A stretch of DNA of 64,000 nt. It comes from CAVUBL01 sp963837945. Its GTDB lineage: Bacteria; Acidobacteriota; Thermoanaerobaculia; Multivoradales; DATKCC01. Shown in pieces: positions 61,421 to 64,000 of this stretch. Where the stretch lies: contig CAWIQD010000006.1 in assembly GCA_963837945.1 (NCBI GenBank), positions 411,595 through 475,594 of the forward strand, read 5' to 3'. A program made the position numbers and the translations under genes. The notes under the pieces were generated by a model. The model was given only the letters and a program-made list of their open reading frames with translations, made no database searches and was not told where the DNA came from. Positions within the stretch are counted from its first letter, which is position 1. The number at the start of each line of letters is the position of its first letter.

Positions 61421-61814
61421 ACGGCTCCGCAATCAAGGTCGGCTCGCAGAGCTTTGCTTGCGGATGATCGACCGCGGCGACGATCCATCGCGCGAAGACT
61501 TGGCCGCAGCACTTGAAGCTCCTGAGCCGCCGCCACCGGAGCTGTTGGCCTACGTGGCAGGGACCCTACGAGGGAAGTGGCGCAAGTCCGGTCCGAAGAA
61601 TCCACCGCGAACCACGTTCGAAGACCTCTACGTTCAGGCGTGCTACTGGTCCGCAGTATGGAAGCTCGAGGAGCATTTCGCCCGCAACCGGCAGAAGCGT
61701 GCCCCCGTCAAGAGAAGGGCTGCTGAGGAAGTAGCAGCGGCTGTCGGGCTCAGCGTCCGCACGGTTCAGCGGATCGTCGCGCCCAGGCCCCTCGCCAAGG
61801 ATCGCCCGAAGTAG
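61389..61814 (+). CDS. Hypothetical HTH protein
   Basis: From ATG 61389 this is 141 residues (MVEWMSRTQDERLRNQGRLA). Coding character extends upstream in the same frame to about 61245 (STTEKLDGVYRRIEAIDDGG), so the true start may be earlier or lost. The C-terminal EEVAAAVGLSVRTVQRIV is a helix-turn-helix. The function is not known. Confidence 0.5.
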   Translation: MVEWMSRTQDERLRNQGRLAELCLRMIDRGDDPSREDLAAALEAPEPPPPELLAYVAGTLRGKWRKSGPKNPPRTTFEDLYVQACYWSAVWKLEEHFARNRQKRAPVKRRAAEEVAAAVGLSVRTVQRIVAPRPLAKDRPK

Positions 61815-62058
61815 CCCGACCAACGATCTCCGCCAAGATTCGGTTTTGGCGAGGTTCTCCTCGCCAACCGCCTCATCATGTCTCAGGGAGGCGCAGACAT
61901 GATGAAGCGGCTAGCCGCCGACAGGATCGCAGCCCGATCTGACGGCACCGAGACCTTCAGCATCCGCCGTGCTGTCCTCTGGCGCCCACGTCAGAGGGGG
62001 GAGGCCCTTGGGCTTCCGGTCATCTCCGAATCCGGCGCAGGCTCTGGGGTCGGGTGAG

Positions 62059-62340
62059 ATGGCGATCGACCGCATCATTCGAAAGCCGGAGCTACTCCGG
62101 GTTACCGGCGTTTCGATCGCCAGCATCTACCGGTGGGTTGCGAGCGGGACCTTTCCGTCGCCGGTGAAGCTCGGCCCCGGCTCGGTCGGCTGGAGGGAGA
62201 CCGAGATCCGCGAATGGCTCGACAACCGAGATCGGGCCTTCGAAGTACCTGGCGTTCGGAAGACGCAGGAGATCGAAGCGGAACGGCGCGGGACGCTCCA
62301 TCTGCCGAACCGGGGAGAGTGCGGCGATGGGAGCCGATAA
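62059..62340 (+). CDS. AlpA-family regulator/excisionase, second copy
   Basis: This 93-residue protein has MAIDRIIRKPELLRVTGVS, ASIYRWVASGTFPSPVKLG and WRETEIREWLDNR. It is closely related to 15838-16101. It lies 14 bases into the next start and, as in element B, precedes a replication-type gene. The gap 61815-62058 has no supported gene. Confidence 0.85.
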   Translation: MAIDRIIRKPELLRVTGVSIASIYRWVASGTFPSPVKLGPGSVGWRETEIREWLDNRDRAFEVPGVRKTQEIEAERRGTLHLPNRGECGDGSR

Positions 62341-64000
62341 GTCTGAGCCACAGAGAGCGCCGGCCGAGCTTCGCGCAGTCCCGCAGTGGGTTGTCTGGCG
62401 CGCCGAGTTGCGGGGGGGCAAACCGCGCAAGGTTCCCTACAACGCCGCCACCGGTCGGCGCGCTTCGTCTACGGACGCCTCTTCCTGGTCGACATTCGAG
62501 GAGGCACGCGAGGCCTACCGAAAGGGCGACTTCACGGGAGTGGGCTTTGTGTTCTCGGAGGCCGACGCGTTCTGTGGCGTGGACCTCGACGATTGCCTGG
62601 ACGGCGAGGGCAACCTCGCCGCAGACGCTCGCGCGATTGTTACGAGGTTAAACACTTACACCGAGATCTCGCCGAGTGGTCGCGGGGTGAAGCTCTTCCT
62701 CCGGGCGAAGCTCCCTCCGGGCGGAAACCGCAAGGGGCAGGTCGAGATCTACGAGCAGGGTCGCTACTTCACCGTCACCGGTCGACACCTTGCCACGACC
62801 CCGGGGGCGGTCGAGGCCCGCCAGAGCGAGCTGGATGCGCTCCACCGTGAGCTCTTCGGCCGGAGCCTGCCGGCAGAGCCCGGACCGGTCACCACCACCG
62901 TGGGTTGCCTGGAAGACGAGGAGCTCCTCGAGAAGGCTCGGAGAGCGCGCAACGGAGAGAAGTTCCGGGGGCTCTTCGATCAGGGCGATCTCTCGGCCTA
63001 CGGTGGCGATGATTCGGCGGCGGATCTCGCCCTCTGCAACCTCCTCGCTTTCTGGTCCGGCGGGGATCGAGAGCAGATGGACCGACTCTTCCGCCGGTCG
63101 GCGCTCCTGAGGACGAAGTGGGATGAGAAGCGTGGCGGCTCGACCTACGGTGACTTGACGGTCGAGAAGGCCCTGGCGACGAGCCGCGAAGCACCCCAGC
63201 CGAGGGAGGCCGGGGACCCAGAGGCGGGGCTTCGCGACCAGACTGCGGAGCGCGAGGAGGCGCTGAGGCACCTGTGGGCCCTGCCGAACGACGCTCAGCC
63301 TGACGCCGTGATGGCCGCGGTCCAACGCTTCGCGTCGAGTCTTGACGGAGCCGAACCCCTGGAGATCCAGACGGCTCGGGGAATCGCCATGCGAGCCCTC
63401 CGCAAGACGGTCTCGGCACCAGGGCGAATCCTGGACGCGGCACTCGCCGACGTGGCCCCGGCGCTTCCCAAAGGAGCAGACGGGAGCTTCCATCCTGAAG
63501 CCACGGCGCCCTACGTCAGCACGAGGGGTGGGCTCTTTCACCGGAAGTCCACGAAAGAGGGGGCGATCCTGGTGCCCTTGACGAACTTCACCGCCACGAT
63601 CGTGGGTGAGGTGGCGCGCGACGACGGCGCCGAAACCCAGCGGTGGTTCGAGATCGCCGCACACCACCAGGGGAGGGAGCACCGCTTCGAGGTCGCGGGC
63701 AGCGACTTCCCCACGATGCGGTGGGTGCCCGAGAAGCTCGGCGCCTCCGCCATCCTCAACGCAGGGATGAGCGTCAAGGACCATACCCGGGCCGCGATCC
63801 AGCACCTGAGCGACCGCATCGAGTCGCGCACGGAGTTCACCCACCTCGGCTGGCGGACGATCGGCGAGACTCAGTGCTACCTGCACGCGGGCGGCGCGAT
63901 TGGGCCGAATGGGCCGGTTCCTGGTGTGGAGACGGAGCCGCCTTCGCAGCTCGAGCGCTTCTCCCTTCCGGAGCCCCCTGCCGGGGACGGCCTGGAGCGG
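62327..64000 (+). CDS. PrimPol/DUF927-type primase-helicase, 5' part
   Basis: 558 codons are open to the window edge. The N-terminal domain is a phage PrimPol: AVPQWVVWRAELRGGKPRKV, FSEADAFCGVDLDDC (D-x-D, about 84), RLNTYTEISPSGRGVKLFL and GRYFTVTGRHL. From about residue 390 a DUF927-type helicase begins (WFEIAAHHQGREHRFEV, FTHLGWRTIG). The ATG at 62327 has GGGGAGAG upstream and overlaps the AlpA stop. It replaces the DUF3987 gene found in element B at the same position. Confidence 0.75.
   Translation, partial: MGADKSEPQRAPAELRAVPQWVVWRAELRGGKPRKVPYNAATGRRASSTDASSWSTFEEAREAYRKGDFTGVGFVFSEADAFCGVDLDDCLDGEGNLAADARAIVTRLNTYTEISPSGRGVKLFLRAKLPPGGNRKGQVEIYEQGRYFTVTGRHLATTPGAVEARQSELDALHRELFGRSLPAEPGPVTTTVGCLEDEELLEKARRARNGEKFRGLFDQGDLSAYGGDDSAADLALCNLLAFWSGGDREQMDRLFRRSALLRTKWDEKRGGSTYGDLTVEKALATSREAPQPREAGDPEAGLRDQTAEREEALRHLWALPNDAQPDAVMAAVQRFASSLDGAEPLEIQTARGIAMRALRKTVSAPGRILDAALADVAPALPKGADGSFHPEATAPYVSTRGGLFHRKSTKEGAILVPLTNFTATIVGEVARDDGAETQRWFEIAAHHQGREHRFEVAGSDFPTMRWVPEKLGASAILNAGMSVKDHTRAAIQHLSDRIESRTEFTHLGWRTIGETQCYLHAGGAIGPNGPVPGVETEPPSQLERFSLPEPPAGDGLER

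Larger units (their letters stand above)
58289..64000. mobile_element. Element C, left-hand part
   Basis: This repeats the left end of element B: tRNA-derived middle segment, tRNA-Arg 3' fragment, GCAACGA repeats, P4-type integrase and toxin-antitoxin. It then continues with AlpA and a different replication protein (PrimPol/DUF927-like). The right end is beyond the window. It is an inference that this is a separate integrated element stacked at the same tRNA. Confidence 0.55.

Overview
The window is high-GC bacterial DNA from a probably Gram-negative, soil- or sediment-type bacterium. It contains a TonB C-terminal-domain protein and lipobox proteins, and no genomic marker gene that fixes the phylum. 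Almost all of it is mobile-element DNA. Two large blocks recur as diverged copies. One is a minus-strand radC cassette (4064-6541 and 52018-54473). The other is a tRNA-derived attachment region plus P4-type integrase (12036-14040 and 58289-60308). I read the window as the right end of element A (1-12035), one complete element B (about 12036-58288) and the left end of element C (58289-64000), stacked at the 3' part of a tRNA-Arg(ACG) gene.

Elements A and B share an architecture with two exchangeable cargo slots. Slot 1 lies between a small divergent minus-strand gene (1-201; 39345-39809) and the radC cassette. In A it holds a two-gene Gabija-like defence system (703-3875). In B it holds a 12-kb set of SNF2-type helicase, AlbA_2 ATP-binding protein, DUF1156 methylase and HEPN-DUF499 ATPase (40238-51833). 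Slot 2 lies between radC and the attachment region. In A it holds a four-gene operon encoding a sugar-type ABC permease, a binding lipoprotein, an in-frame fusion of an ABC ATPase to a sugar-phosphate cyclase (dehydroquinate-synthase fold), and a myo-inositol-1-phosphate synthase (6830-11965). In B it holds a PAP2/inositolphosphotransferase-like membrane enzyme facing a polytopic membrane protein, plus an IS4 insertion.

The left arm of B (12.4-24.5 kb) resembles a capsid-less phage satellite: integrase, BrnTA toxin-antitoxin, AlpA, DUF3987 primase/helicase-like protein, ParB-like protein, Mom-family DNA-modification enzyme, TerS-like protein, and a TerL split into ATPase and nuclease ORFs. 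No portal, capsid or tail gene follows. Cargo (NucS/DUF91-type and other nuclease-fold proteins) sits between terL and a second copy of the terL 3' end. The middle of B (24.7-39.1 kb) is accessory: VanZ-like and OB-fold proteins, a group II intron domain V remnant, a lipoprotein, IS630, an ATP-grasp/STAND-TPR convergent pair, a TonB-domain protein between a xerC gene and a xerC 3' remnant, an SDR oxidoreductase and two DUF4386 membrane proteins.

Two convergent gene pairs (28746-32114 and 54668-56405) are each bounded, in inverted orientation, by 17-bp boxes of form GATAAC-N5-GTT(A/C)(T/C)C. This is unexplained by standard features and is among the most interesting signals. Single-base indels break several otherwise intact genes (integrase copy 1, methylase, HigB, three genes of the second radC cassette). 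They may be decay or residual assembly error, and this matters for every pseudogene call here.
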